Shown here one piece after another: positions 25,527 through 37,678 of a stretch of DNA of 64,000 nt (position 1 is its first letter; each line of letters starts with the position of its first letter). The stretch lies in NCBI GenBank assembly GCA_013399115.1, contig VXAA01002214.1:189593-253592 (forward strand), in the 5' to 3' direction. The notes below the pieces were generated by a model, which was given only the letters and a program-made list of their open reading frames with translations, was not told where the DNA came from and ran no database searches. Source of the stretch: Anseranas semipalmata (lineage: Eukaryota; Chordata; Aves; Anseriformes; Anseranatidae). Position numbers and translations under genes: made by a program.

Positions 25527-28500
25527 ACCCCTCTCTCTTCCCTGCCTGCTGGGAAGAGGCTCTATCCCTGTGTCCTGTGTAGGTGCCTTGTTTTTTCTAT
25601 CAGCTTCTGACTGGGCGATGACGTGTGCGTTGGAACATCCCTCCTCCTGTATTTGTTGGAAGGAAGGGAGCATTTTTCTCTCCTGAAGTCACCTCATGGC
25701 ATCCGGAGCTGCCGCAGTCCAGGATGTCTGCACAGTAGCCACTGTCAGCTCAGGCAGGTAGCGCTGCAGCACGGCACGGCTGGCCAGGCTCGAGGCAGCT
25801 TTGATGCTTCCCTATTTACCCAGCCTCTTAGCAGAATATTTCGTAAAGGTAGCAACAACATCCTGTGTAAAACCTGCCCAGGTGTGAGAGGCTGCAGGCA
25901 CTGCAGGCATTTCACTGAAGGAAGGCCTCCAGCGGTCTGCGACTCCCGCGGCCAGCTGCCGCAGCCCCTCCGCAGTCCTCCCGCGTTCACAGTTGGCTGC
26001 AGTTCAGTTTCTCGGAGCTGAGTTAAGGATTCCTCCTCCTTTGTTCTTCCTACTTCATGGCTGTAGGTTTTCATTTCCCTGCATCTTTAGTAAGCCAAAG
26101 GTGTGGAAAGCTTGTTGTGGATGTTTGTAGAGACGGTCTTTCCCTGCTGGAGAAAAGAAAATGGGATTTTGCAGTAGCCCAAGGGTAAAATTCATCCACC
26201 CTCTCTTCCCAGCACTGCAGCATGAACAGAACTGCTGAGGCAGGGAGGGATTCATCTGTGCCATGTGTTAGTTGTTAATTTTAGCTTTACCATAACTCTT
26301 GACGACAGGGCATGGTTGTTTCCTACTGTAGGCAGCATGTAGCGGTTATCCTGGAGATACGGTGTGCCTGTAAGACAGTAAAGCTGCAGCTCGTCCCTGA
26401 GCTGTGGCGTGCTGTCAGAGTGCGATAGCCAGATTCTCTCTCTGACTCATACAACTGCTTCTTGCTGAAGTCGAGAGGCCATATGGTACCATTTTTCTTG
26501 TATTTGTGCTAAACCATTGACTCAGGTTAAGTGAGGATGGAATTAGGCACAGGCTGAGTTCCACATGTGCATGAGGACAAAGCTTGGCCAAAAGCTCATT
26601 ATACATCTGCCATTCTATGTGCTACATTTCACCTTTGACTACTGCCATTTTCCTAATTCTGGGTGAAATCTGTATGAAGTACTAGTCTGCAACCTGTATT
26701 TTCATGGTCAAAAGGACCCTGCAAAGGCTTGTCAGGAGAAAGATCATCCCAGAACTTGACGTACAGGCCCTAAACTGAGCTGCTTCCAACATGCAGGCTA
26801 CTGCAGGGACCTCTTACACATACATTGCAGCAGGCTTTACTGCATAGCTTTAACGTCTTCTCTATGCTGCTGCTGGTACCTTTGCTCGTAATACCGTGTT
26901 GTGCTTCGGTCTCTTAGGTCTTGGAGCAAAATCATTAACTACAACAGAAAATACATGTCTAGGCTAATAACAACTTTTGTCTTATTTTCTTGTGATGCTT
27001 TTATCAGGATTTTGCTAATGCATGTGTTAGCTAGAGAGCATTGCTTTTCTGATGGCTCTGTTGTACAAGCACAGTGAAGTAGGCTGGTTAAAGGTGTGGG
27101 GAGTGCAGGCAATACACTGCAGCTAACTCTAGCAGGGACTCTCAAGGAGCTCCTTCTCTTTCTAGCATTGTTTTTACTGATGAGCTGTTGTTGAGGTCCA
27201 CAGTGCACGTTTGTTCAGTCTTTGGTGTTTTTTTTCTCCCCAGTTTTGGTTAACTACTGTGTAAGGATGCAAACATCACTTTACTGCATCTAAAGCAGGC
27301 TGCAGTGTTGTGCTCCTGCTGAGTGAACATTTATGCAGAATTCAAGTTTATATGCAACATCTCATAATGTTTTTTCCTAGCTAAAGAGAGAGACCAGCTC
27401 TGTAGGAGAGTTAATGACCTAGGTGGAAATGCAACAGTTGATGTGTTAAAGAACTGGAGGTGCAGTTGGCTGCTTAGAGTAGAGGTGTTGGGAGGGGTGA
27501 GGAATTGCATGAAGGCTGAAACAGTTGATCTGAAGTCATGTAAAGTGAGGTGTCAGAAATGAGATGTGCTTGCTCTGTAACACGACATTCTTCATAGGCG
27601 GTTTAACAAGCTTTGGAATTAAATCTGGAAAAAAAAAAAAGTGATGTAGCTGTTATGTCAAGGCTTTCACAAGCCTGCAATGTACAGTCTGGGTTGTGAC
27701 TGGTGGAAAACCAGACCTGAACAGCCATGTAATCAGTGCTTTTTCTAGGCAGTTATGAGCTCACTGTATGCTCACACCACAGCTGCGTATATATTTTCCA
27801 AAATACACTTTTGGAATTATACATGAGCCTTCTTAGTATGCTAATGGTCTCTGTGGTCATTTATTCCTGGAGCTAATGACTGGTCTTTTAGAGAAAATGA
27901 GTTAACAAATTGACAGCTGCTCTTAACGAATCACTTGCAGCAAAGGCCAATGTAAGTTTAACATCCACAATAAATCATTTTGCTTCTGATGGTTCAGTGG
28001 AGCAACGGCAAAGAAATTAGGCAATAACTTCATTTATCAAAGCAGTTTGTGGCTGCAGTAGATTAGTGCATGAGAGCTCATAGAGATGTCAGAATTACAG
28101 ATTGGATTTCTGCTATGCTCTGAGTAAAATTAGGCATAAATAGGAAAAGGTAGATCTCTGTGTAACCTCACAGTCGGGCTAGTAATAGCCATCTGTCTTA
28201 GGTAAACATTTGGTGTGAAGAGATGGGCAAGAAAGGTGCAGATAGCTTTCAGAGCTCCCTTCTGGCTCCATTACCAAAAGCAGACAAATGTTGTATCATG
28301 ACCTTATGCTGAAATAACAGATTGCTCATTTCGGAAGCGAATGCCATCTTCTCTGCTGTATGTGCAGCCCCTCCTGTCCCTGGGTCCAGGAGGAACCACA
28401 GCTGTGTCGGGGCTTGTAGCACGTGGTGGGACGGAAGGCAGGTTTGTGGGTTGCTCTGGCTGCTCGGTTGGACGCAGTGCTGGTGCTGGGAGCTCTTCCT

Positions 28501-30330
28501 GCAGCTGCTGGCTGGCGGGACGTGTTTTCCGATCAGTGTCCACAGTAATCAATAACCATCTTTCATCAGCAGTTAACCATTAACTCATGGCAAATAGCAG
28601 ACCCTTTTCATAACCTTTGGCTACAAATAAATAAGTAGACTTAACAGGCTTGGATAAGGCAACAAATATGCTGAAATTTCCATTTCCCATATCACAGCTG
28701 AGCTTGTCTAAGGACCAGCATATTTTCCCAACACTTTGTTTGCAGTGAACTGATGGATATAGCTGGCAGCTGGTTCAGTATTACAGCCTTAGCTTGGGAC
28801 ATTGGTATCTGATAATATTAAAGTTATAGCTCCTGCTTCACTGAAACAAAAATCAGGTTCAGGATTTTTTTTAAATCTGTTAATAGATTTACTTTTTAAA
28901 AATGATCGTTCCACTTATATGACGGATATTCTCATGGTGCAAAATTGCAATATTGTTGAGGTAGGTGAAGGAGAAGCTAATGATTTGAAATGAGGTAGTT
29001 CAAGGTATAAACACTAATAAACCCATAATTTATGGAAGATCTTTCCATTTCAGTATTTGAATTGTGGTAGCATAGGAAGTTACTTTTTTCCCAGATATCC
29101 CATTTAAACTGTTCGTACTGCACAGCCCATATAGGTGACTATTAATGATGTACTGAACTGAAACAGGTTAGTTTCAGAAATGGGGTTTAAAATACATCTT
29201 TAAGCTCAGTTTCGTCATTCTTGAGTTCCTAGACTTTCAAGTATATTAGCAGTTTTGATGATGCTAATAATTAGTGTTAAGCTTGTGCATGCACTTGTAG
29301 GAAATAGGGCCTCAAACAGCACATCAAGCACAACAGCTTCATTATAAAGTTGTGTGAGGCAGAAAACTCAATTTCTTATTTTCTACTGTAGCGTTTCCAA
29401 AATCACACAGCCTTGTCTCGAGGTACACTGTACAGCCAGTCAGAGACCAATGACATCTCAGATAAACTTAGTGCTCCTGAATGTATGGAAGAAGGACACA
29501 GATTTCATTTCCTCTTCGTAGTGAGTCTGCCCTGTGTGGGACTAACAGCTGACTTTGCCGGAGCTGTGTTGGCTCTTTGTACTTTGGTCTCATGCAGACT
29601 GCATGACAGGAGGCATCCCCACTTTCACCAAGAGCAGGCTCAAGCAGTGAAGGTAAATTTCTGACCCCACTGTAAAACTGCCAGCCAGAATTTTTGCCCT
29701 TAGACCATAAGGTAGAAGCCTTGCTGTTCTGTTTTGTAAGCTCCCAGGTTATGTTTATGAGGTTGCATATTACTATTCATGGAAACTTAAACAATTATTA
29801 AATCCGACTGACAAGACCCATTTCCCTGCACAGCGTGGCTTCTACCATGGACCAGCACTGCTGATGTATTGCTTGTGTTCCTGGAGAGGGGCAAAGAGAA
29901 GAAGTATTTTCATTTTGGACCTGATTGTTGTTTCATTAGTGATTATTGAATGTAATGTGGTGGAGCACTTAGTTATGAAGGTCTCAGGAGATTATTTCTT
30001 GAGCAAACTGAGTTATTTCCAGATAGTGTGCAAATCCCCTGTCCTCTCTGTCATTTCACCACCTGCCTTTCTGGGATTTCTGTTTAGCCAGCTTCAGTCT
30101 CCATGTGTTGAATCACGAGCAGAGGCTCTCCCTACCCCCCCTTTTATTTTGGGTAAATTTCAATGCATTTATTTCACACAAGCTGCCTGCTGCTGACTTG
30201 AGTACTTGAATCTATTGATGTGGAGGAGCTCATTGATTTGCGGGTATTGTGAGTGCTATGAATCAATGGCCCAGAGCTGGTTTTAGGAGCTGCAGAGAAT
30301 TCTAACATTCGTTCTGTTTCTTCTTTGTAG

Positions 30331-30432
30331 GTATTTGTATAAAATGTGGAAAAGGTGTGTATGGAGCGAGCCAGGCTTGCCAAGCAATGGGTAACCTCTA
30401 TCATACCAACTGCTTCACGTGCTGCTCTTGTG
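30331..30432 (+). CDS. WTIP: WTIP exon: first zinc finger of LIM domain 1
   Basis: A 102-base exon between a good acceptor (a pyrimidine-rich stretch, TTCTTTGTAG, with a possible branch site CTAAC at about 30302) and a consensus donor (G|GTAAGT). It enters in phase 1, completing a Gly codon with the last base of the previous exon. It reads [12 protein letters not shown], then [16 protein letters not shown], then FTCCSC. This supplies the LIM ligands Cys-x2-Cys, an 18-residue spacer, and His-x2-Cys, then Cys-x2-Cys, which opens the second finger. LIM fingers bind two zinc ions and mediate protein-protein contacts. The exon stands alone, with about 30 kb of intron upstream and about 27 kb downstream. 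The sequence is unmistakably LIM1 of the Ajuba/LIMD1/WTIP family; WTIP is the best fit in context. Confidence 0.93.
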
Positions 30433-32699
30433 GTAAGTCAGACTTACTGTAGCCTTAGTAAGTGGCTTCCTTTTGTAATATGTATTCCTGTAGCAACCAG
30501 CGTGTAAAGTGAGACCTCATCTTGTTTGTTTCCTGAGACAAAATTCCCATGCAAGACTCCAGCTTCAAAAGTTGTTTTTATTTGCCATCTGTAAGTGTTC
30601 AATGGTGTTTTCCTAAGTGACAGGCCAAAAAAGTAGTATTTGGTTGTTTTAAGGGCTGCATTTACAAAACGGCTTCAACCTGGCATTTATAAGCACTACA
30701 TACATTACAGTTCCATAAACAAGTGATTTAATGTATATTTATCATTTTTACAGGAAAAACAGTAAAAATTTGTGTGGCCAAACCTGTTTTCCCTCCCTTT
30801 CTATTTGCAAATTCAACTCCAGTCAAGCATATATGTTTGTCATTTCTGTGTGTATGTAGTCCTCAAAAATTGTTTTCTTATGTTTGAATGTGATAAAATA
30901 AATAGAAATTGTAAGTTGAAACACCTTGAGCTATTACAATATTTTACTTCTGTAGATGAAAACTGTAGGTAAATCATTGTCTCCTTGCTGCTCTCAGAAC
31001 CTTTTCTCAGGTTTCTCTTTTCATCTGAATGTATGTAAAAGTGATGCACTCTGTATGTGATTTGGGGAAGTCATGGCTTTGCCACGGTTAACAGGACTTG
31101 GAAAATTCAGGGCAGCACTTTCAGAAGTGTTTCCTTTAAGCTGGGCATTGTGAAATGAAGTTGGAAACTTTCTCAGTGTCTTCTTTGAAAGTGCTGAGTG
31201 CTCACAAATTCCCCACCAAGTTCAAGGGAAGTATGAGAGCTCACTTTCAGGAGTCATGTAATTTTTCTAGATATATCCACACACTTATTTAGGTTCCTAA
31301 TGTTGGCCTGGATATTGAAGATCTTGTTGTGATGCATATACACAGCAAAAGATTTACTCTGAGCAGAATATGCTGTGTAAATTGTTTATAAAAGGATTAA
31401 TTAAGGATTAGAAAAAGAGTAAAAGATTTTTGGCATAGAACCAAGTAAGTTTATAATGAAAAGAACCATTGTGAAGTTCACTTCTGAAAGGAGAGGTGTT
31501 GTCTTTTCTCCTGAGATTTGTACAGATAAGTAAATATTTGTTTAAAGAAACCTACAACCTGAACGTAGAGTTCAGTGACCTTTATAAATTGCTCTGGACC
31601 ATTACCAGGTTCTAGAATAAACTTGTCTCAAAGCTTCAGGGATCACTCATGACTTTGTTCAAGCCTGACACTGAATGAGTAGCTATTTTGTTGGCTCCCA
31701 TAGTAAGCAAAGTGCTCCAGCATCCTGCTTAGCAGAGGATTACAAAATATGATATCGGATAATATCTATCCACTCATCACCAACATTAACCTAGCCTAAT
31801 TGCATGGGTGAATTCCAGCTTCCTCTGTGGGGGCAGCCTTTTTTTTTTTTTTTTTAAGTTGTCGGGATGTGTGTTTGTCACCACAGAGGTCTGTACACAA
31901 GTCACTCTGTTCCCCAGAAGGATATGTGAGGCTAGGGAAGGTATTTTAACAGGAAAACACAATGCCAAGTTAATTATCCAAAAGCACAAGCTTTTGTGAG
32001 CATCCTGGTAAGGTGTGTGGCCAGTGTACATCTAACAGAGGGCAACTTGAGACATGTCCTTTCAGAGCATAGTTTTGCCTCATCCCACAGTGCTGGTGAA
32101 ATTTCATGATTCACCCAACTTTCCGTGAGTCAGTCGTATGCACACATGAGGAAACAGTGCTCCAGGTTGTCTTCTGAGCTTCTTGCTGTATGTAATGTTC
32201 ATGGGCTGGATGGCCCAGGTACCATCAGCCCAGATGTTTTGCAAGCAAGAAGTGCTTGGATTTCCTTCTGTCTGCAGCCTCTGATACAATCCTGATGTGT
32301 GGGGGCCCTTTCTTATGTTAGGCACTGGAAAGGTATCTGTGCAGTTAATGCGGCAGTGCAATGTAAGTGCAGGTGAAATACTTGATCAAAACATACGGGC
32401 AGTTACATGCAACTGAGAGTCAAAAGCAGAGCTTTGCCTTTCAACTCAGCTCCTAAATAGTATCCAAGTGAACACAGCCGGAGAGGGGATGTTACATTAA
32501 CTCTTCAGCTTCACGCTTTACTTGGGGCAGTGCAGGCAGTAGATCCAGACCTTGGGAACGGGGCATGCAGGTCACATCTGTGGGAGCCGCGTTGTGGAGT
32601 GTGCTGCTGAAAAGGCTTTACTGGACATCTTGTATGAGCAACTGAACATGAACTTCTCAGGGTACTAAAGTTTATGGAGAGGGAACTCATTTTACCTTG

Positions 32700-33253
32700 A
32701 ATGTGACATTGGCGAGACCTGGCTGAGAGTTATGTGCTCTAGTTTTGATGCTCGCTTTCAAAAAGATGAGGAAAAACTGGAGAGGATCTGTAAGGAGTTA
32801 TGCAGGTGATGAAAGGCTGGAGGAAAGATAAACGTGAGAGCCCAGTGTATTTTCAATATCAGAAATAATAAAGGGTGGAAGGACTTGACTGGAGCTCGTA
32901 ATCAACTTTACCAGGAAACAGCATTAGAAAGTGGTTTCATACTTACTAGAGACAAACGCAAGACAGATTTCTTCTGGAAGCTGAAACTACACAATTCAAA
33001 TAGGGAATCAAAGACATATTTTATACAATGAGGGTGTTTAATTGCTGGAACAAAACAGCAAAAGAAGTGGCAGATTCTCTGTTCTTCTGTGTTTTCAAAT
33101 TAAGACCAAATGTCCCTTTGGAAAGTGTCTTAAGTTGAGACAAGCTTTTGGATTCAATACACAGGTAACTGGGTGATAATTAATGACCTTTGTTAGGCAA
33201 GAAGTCTTATCCCACAGACTAATGATCCTCCTGGCCATCATGGTCTATGACTT
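32700..33253 (+). mobile_element. CR1-like LINE fragment, 3' end
   Basis: This matches the remembered pattern of CR1 3' regions along its length: a degenerate copy of the reverse-transcriptase-proximal end (TGTGCTCTAGTTTTGATGCTC, AAAAAGATGAGGAAAAACTG), the tract with GGGTGTTTAATTGCTGGAAC and GTGGCAGATTCTCTG, and the terminal GGCCATCATGGTCTATGA. It is 5'-truncated, which is typical of CR1, and diverged, so old. No intact reading frame remains. It is inserted in the same orientation as WTIP. The consensus is recalled, not aligned. Confidence 0.75.
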
Positions 33254-34052
33254 TGACAGAAGAATAGAGGAGTACATTAGTGGCTGCCTAAAACAGTTTC
33301 TATGTGCAAGTTCCTATTTATACTTAAAAATTTGAAATAAAGACCACAAGTTTGCATTTTTTCTCCTTTTTTTTTTCTTAAATAAGAAGAATGATCCAAA
33401 CCACCCTACAGCAGGTATCTTTGAATGCAACAGATCTAGAAAGTAAGTCGGTAACCAAAGAAGAAAAATTCTATACCTGAAGACATTTGGTTTAGATAAG
33501 AGCCCAATAGTTAACAAGCGACAATTAAAATAAGGATGTTTTGAACCCTTGGGAAAAGCTGTGGTTTGGAGCCCACTCAGACTGAAATGTGATAACGAGT
33601 AGTAGAGCCTCCAAGGGCCTCGTTTTGGTACTCGGCAGGGAGTATTCTCAGCTCAGCAAAAACAAGTGCAGTTATGCAGATAAATGGGAAGAGACCCTCA
33701 GAATGAAATTCTGGCAGAGTCAGAGTCCTTTCTTAGGCATCTCTTTAAGTTTAACTTTGGTTTCGGTGCTAAGGGCCATCTACCAGGGTGCTGTGGTTGA
33801 AAAGGGCAGTGCATGGCAGAATGGGCAATCCTGCACCTTCCAGGGAGCACACAGCACTTTCCCCAGTGCTGCCCTTTTTGATGCCTGTCATTGTATATCG
33901 CGCAATGCCTGGAGAGAATGGGATCATTTGCTGGGATCAAATAGTTCAGTGTAGATTTTTATCCCCAATCTATTACAGAAAACAACTGAAGTTTGCTAGG
34001 ATGCTTTTTAAATGTAAATTCAAATCATCTTTTAGCTCTAACACCTCTTTTA

Positions 34053-34126
34053 GGCCTTGATTCAGCAAAATGTTTAGACGTGCTTGAATGTTATATTACT
34101 CATATGTAAGCATGCTTTGCTGAATC
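34053..34126. repeat. Short palindromic repeat copy (MITE-like)
   Basis: GATTCAGCAAA (34059-34069) is exactly inverted at 34116-34126 (TTTGCTGAATC). The interior reads GTTTAGACGTGCTTGAATG and CATATGTAAGCATGC, which resembles the amniote palindromic repeat with GATTCAGCAAAGCACTTAAG arms (recalled). The centre is shortened, so this is a deleted or decayed copy. Confidence 0.6.
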
Positions 34127-36589
34127 TTAAATATAACGGAGATGAATTCAGGCAACAGCATACATTGTCCCTTCTGTTAAGTGTAAAACTTCAGTTTTGG
34201 CAGGAGTTCAGTTGCAAATTCTGCTTATGGAAGACAAGAGCTGAAAAATATGTGTCTGAAAAGCTCATAATCTAATTCCTTTTGGTAGTATTTCAGAGTA
34301 TGACAGGATTTCTTGAAGGATAATTGCAATAATGCCAGATCACTCGTGCTGTAAGTGCAGGTGATTGGTTGGAGGAATTAATAGGATCTGTTTGATGCTT
34401 GTTACAGAAAATAACTTGCCAGGCACCTCTGGGTTTCAGGGGGCACAACAGTGCTCAAATCATAGTGCCATCCATGGCATCTTTTTAGGCTGGATATTTT
34501 AATCCTGTGGCAATGATTGTAGAAACTGCAGTAAGATAAATCTCTACACTGAGGAAATGCCAGTTTGATGCTTTTTACTTTCAGGGTGGTAGGAGATATG
34601 CAAGGAGTGAGCTTTGCAGAGCTAAGGGTTTGAAGTCTCTGGGCTCTGGAAGCTGAGATGTATTTTACCATGAAAAACAGGGACACATTCTGTTCTTGAA
34701 GGCAAATGTTTGAGCATGCCATTCGTCTTTAATTTGCACTTTTGCCACTGGTTTTAAGGCACAGGAAATCACTGCAAGATCAATCAGAAGCCTAAAGCAA
34801 ACTGTATAATCCCAAAGGTATGCAGCTCATTTCTTACCTAGTAGGTATTGATTAGACTGGAGTACTCATGGGGGTTGTGTACAGCAGTTTTCATTTTAAG
34901 GGACAGCTCGTAAAGGTATCACAGTTCAGCTGATTACTGGCAGTGCTGCTGCTGCATCAGCACCAGCCTTTGTCCAGACTTCCCAAAACTCATTGCTACA
35001 AGCCTCTCTAAGAGAAGGGTCGCAGTGAAGGCTGACAGCACGCTCATTTTAAAAGGCCCAGGTGGGACAACTGTAGCTGTAGGTATTGTTGCCCTGAAGG
35101 TATGAAGCACAGTTGTGAATTAGCCCATGCCCTCTAGCTGGTGTGAAAGGGGATTCAGTTCATAGTTGTAGATGCAAACTTTCGTTACACATAGATTGTC
35201 TCAGAGACAACAGCTGCCTTCTCACTGAGGCTACTGAGTGCTACTGAATGTAAATGTGTATTAATAGAAGGTTGATTGTGTCCCTGCTTGTACTGAGAAG
35301 TTCCTTGTGACACTGGAAATGTTCTTTTGTGTATTTGCTGCTCCCCAGTTGAACCTTTGTTTGCTCTTGGTGGTGGTAAGGCACAGAACATCTTAAGGGA
35401 GCTCAGTTTAGAAAAAAAAAAAAAAGTGCACGGTGAACTTCCCAGTGGAAGGTTCGTTTTGGTTTTCAGTTCATATTTGTTCTGTCCCCACAGCATATTT
35501 ATAAGTCTAGCATGAGTCACTGCATCCAAATTTCACATCGTTAATACTTGCTTCAGAGACTTAAATTCCGTGACTGGGATGTTAATGTAGAATAAAACAA
35601 AATTTGGTGTCAAATCTGAGATCTATACTTTGTCCACTGATGTTAGGGTTGCTAATCACAGTGGTACAAATGCGTGTGTTGGCTTTTAACTCTTCCGTAC
35701 CTTGTGGCCAAATTTTAGGTGACTCAATTGTAGCTTCAGTATCTGTTCATCCGACTTCCGCTCTTTTATGCAACTATTCTGAGCACCAAGAAAATACAGT
35801 GAGGACATTTAAGGCAGAGGAGCTAATGAGTATTGCTTCGAGGGGTACATTGCTGTGCAGTGAAAGTCTGCTGGGTAGCTAATGTCCTTGCACACTTTTC
35901 TCTGCAGTTTTCTAACCACATACTGCCAGACCAGAGCAGACTGGAATTTTGGGATTTTTGGTCTGTAATCCTGCCAGAGCCATTGGCTAATACCTGCTGC
36001 TTAGGGGAAGACAAGCTGGCGGGTGATTCAGTGCCGTGCATGTGGGAACATTCCTCCCTGACCCCCATGGCCTGGAGCGTGAGAGTTGGATGCCCTGAAC
36101 TTGCATAACTGCGATTGTTACTCATCCCGACTCAGACCCCGTGTTTGGACTGAATTCGTGACCACCTGAATGTTTGGTGATTTCCAAGCCATAACTGGAG
36201 CTGGCAGTAGCTCTTGATACTCTGTGAGGCAGTTATTTTGAGGAATGATTCATGGAGAAAGCTAAGCACTTTGGAGAGGTGTGAGTTCAGTTAAGAAAAA
36301 GGACCAAAGGATTTGTAAAGCAATAATCTTTCAGGGGCTGTGTATGCTGTTAAGGCTGTGGTTTGTGTAGATGTATAATTGAGGTAACTCAACGTTGCTC
36401 CAGGAGTGCAGAATTTTGCCTGAGTCATTCTGCATCTTTGGGATAAGTTACAGCCTGCACTTAGTGCCGTGCTTTCAGTTTTAACACCTATCAAGATGGA
36501 TAGTTAAAAGCTATTTCAGGTATGTCTGTAGCTGCAGTCCCAGACATACCCATTAATGCAAAACTCACCAAAAGGGAGGTGCTCGCTAT

Positions 36590-36607
36590 AAAAAAAAAAA
36601 AAAAAAA
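36590..36607. repeat. Poly-A run, 18 bases
   Basis: Uninterrupted A18 in intron 2. No recognisable retroposon lies 5' of it. Confidence 0.95.
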
Positions 36608-37657
36608 GAGGCAGTCGGGTCGTAGGGATGACAGCTGGCTTCAGACGTTTGGGTTTACCTTGCGCAAGACTCTGAACCATGAATGAGTCTTAGCAAAGGA
36701 ATGTAATCTTGTCTCCTGGTTGTTAAAAGTCAAACTTGGCTTCCAGCCCCTGTAAGAGCCCAAGTACCTTTGGGTACCAATTGGTAGGAAAATATTTCCT
36801 TTATCTTGATCCATTGTTAATCTGATAGTATTCTAGGCTTTAGAAAAATGAGAAAGGATGCGGAAAGGCTTGTCAGAAATGTGTGAGATGGAAATGACAC
36901 AGGAACCCCTCCTTCACATAGAATGTATTTAGCTGTGGGTGTAGGGTTTTTGGGGGGTGTTTTTTTTTTTTTCCCAGAGTGTATTTAGCAGTGCTCTCTC
37001 TATCGCTTTCTGTCCCAGCTATGCCTTGGTCTGACACAGCACTGATATATGTGCTTGAGCTCAGATAAATAGACCAGTCCCTTGACTGCGTCCCTTCTAC
37101 AGATGATACTGCTAGATGTTATGTCAGGAAAGATTTTCATTTCTGGGACTACTTTAATTAAAGTTAATTCAAATGTAAGGTAGGACCTGTTTTTTAAGGG
37201 CAACTCATCTGATGAGCCCAATCCTGGGCCCTTGCTTTCATGGGGATACCTCAGATACTCAAAGATAAACACGTGCGCTTGTAGTTATCTTAATACAGAG
37301 CATCACTCTTCTCTGAGTAGCTAGCCAGCAGAGAAATGGAAAACACTTCCATCCTCTTCCTGATTGTAAGAGGGCATGCGATGAATAGTTGGCTGCTGGC
37401 TTGTTTCCTTGAGAGGTATTAATTGCATTCTGCTATTAATTATTCCAGCATTAAATGCATGGCATTTGATGGTTATTTTAGTTGGTGGGGGTTGCCTGGC
37501 AACTGCTGATGGAAACTTTTCTCTGCATTGATCGACTGACCATAGATGTATTCCTTCCAAAATGTTTTTGTATTAATAATGTGGAACCAATGCAACCAAT
37601 CACAGACGGTGTCTCTGATCCTTCCAGGGGCTGGAAAACATGTAAAATACAAATACC

Positions 37658-37678
37658 AAAAAAAAAAAAAAAAAAAAA
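37658..37678. repeat. Poly-A run, 21 bases
   Basis: Uninterrupted A21. The preceding sequence has no AATAAA signal and no gene-like content I recognise, so a processed pseudogene is not supported. Confidence 0.95.

Larger units (their letters stand above)
531..30330 (+). other. WTIP: WTIP intron 1 (about 29.8 kb)
   Basis: Intron bounded by GTGAGT and TTTGTAG. I see no convincing gene in it on either strand; the open frames are short and have no protein-like composition or supporting splice signals. Contents I can name: a purine-rich tract (6597-6730), a short T/A hairpin (14537-14570), poly-T runs (12451-12472, 15688-15702, 16844-16861), diverged palindromic-repeat copies (about 2671-2760 and 22539-22600), a possible MIR/L2-like remnant (about 22235-22350), an 18-bp-period duplication (25272-25303), and a G12 run with an N nearby (25501-25526). 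The block 25740-26000 is moderately GC- and CpG-rich. The rest looks like ordinary unique intronic sequence. Confidence 0.85.
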